Positions 63,896 to 64,000 of a DNA stretch of 64,000 nucleotides are shown piece by piece. Made by a program: the position numbers and the translations under genes. Origin of the DNA: Paraburkholderia saeva (lineage in GTDB: Bacteria > Pseudomonadota > Gammaproteobacteria > Burkholderiales > Burkholderiaceae). The stretch's first letter is position 1, and each line of letters opens with the position of its first letter. The notes under the pieces were generated by a model. That model did not search any database and was not told where the DNA came from. It saw nothing but the letters and a program-made list of their open reading frames with translations. The DNA lies in NCBI RefSeq assembly GCF_907164555.1, contig NZ_CAJQZC010000009.1, positions 234,329-298,328 on the forward strand, given 5' to 3'.

Positions 63896-64000
63896 TCACA
63901 TGTTCGGATAGTTCGGCCCACCGCCGCCTTCCGGCGTGACCCAGACGATGTTCTGCGTCGGGTCCTTGATGTCGCACGTCTTGCAATGCACGCAGTTCTG
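63896..64000 (-). CDS. Electron transfer flavoprotein-ubiquinone oxidoreductase, C-terminal end
   Basis: Only the last 34 residues are in the window (QNCVHCKTCDIKDPTQ, then NIVWVTPEGGGGPNYPNM). The CxxCKTCDIKDPTQNIxWxxPEGGGGPxYxxM ending is the strongly conserved ferredoxin-domain tail of ETF-QO, which passes electrons from acyl-CoA and amine dehydrogenases to ubiquinone. It holds the last Fe-S ligand cysteines. The rest of the gene lies beyond the right edge. Confidence 0.93.
   Translation of the reverse strand, partial: QNCVHCKTCDIKDPTQNIVWVTPEGGGGPNYPNM

Noticed and set aside
1..64000. CRISPR arrays, tRNA/rRNA genes, insertion sequences, phage genes, toxin-antitoxin pairs
   Set aside because: None was seen on reading: no regularly spaced repeats, no transposase or integrase motifs, no cloverleaf-like segments. 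A dedicated covariance-model and HMM search was not possible.

Overview
The window looks like accessory DNA from a Burkholderia-type betaproteobacterium, most likely Paraburkholderia or Caballeronia. The DNA is GC-rich. LysR regulators sit beside their targets, the ABC sugar importers and ACS-type MFS carriers are of the kinds common in this group, the porin is of the betaproteobacterial type, and the NAD-dependent formate dehydrogenase ends as the Pseudomonas/Burkholderia enzymes do. No rRNA, tRNA, CRISPR array, prophage, insertion sequence or replication origin was seen. The genus is inferred from gene content only.

Layout. 0-5 kb: the end of a DHFR-like reductase, a LysR/GlcG pair, and an Lrp/LysE pair whose downstream SRPBCC gene is frameshifted. 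5-9.8 kb: a four-gene sugar ABC importer with no catabolic enzyme next to it. 9.9-18.9 kb: a patchwork of small genes and broken ones (a HAD phosphatase without its C-terminus, an FAD desaturase and a D-tartrate dehydratase that both lack their 5' ends and abut head to head, and a frame-disrupted DUF1330 gene). 19-24.2 kb: an NCS1 permease, then an anaerobic-type sulfatase-maturing radical SAM enzyme with a cytoplasmic sulfatase. 24.7-32.8 kb: two small membrane proteins, then a GntR-controlled sugar-acid locus (glucarate-dehydratase-like enzyme and two MFS carriers), an orphan jelly-roll-like protein and ppnP. 32.8-36.4 kb: a methyltransferase, an NAD(P)-binding reductase divergent from TetR across two palindromes, and a GST. 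36.5-40.5 kb: formate dehydrogenase with a LysR gene, and a porin. 40.5-47.7 kb: LysR/NmrA pair, VOC protein, persulfide dioxygenase-rhodanese fusion with a 1-Cys peroxiredoxin, an alpha/beta hydrolase and an M81 metallopeptidase. 47.8-53.2 kb: MFS carrier, LysR regulators, a class III aminotransferase and a SnoaL-like protein. 53.2-56.6 kb: metR/metE. 57-63.8 kb: a complete polyol or sugar operon (AraC regulator, ABC importer, SDR dehydrogenase, FGGY kinase). The window ends in the 3' end of ETF-ubiquinone oxidoreductase.

How the genes work together. Most units are a regulator facing its target. The most complete pathways are the AraC-ABC-SDR-FGGY operon (uptake, oxidation to a ketose, phosphorylation) and the GntR-dehydratase-MFS locus (uptake and dehydration of an aldarate). 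The sulfatase and its maturase form a functional pair. Several inverted repeats in divergent promoter regions are good operator candidates.
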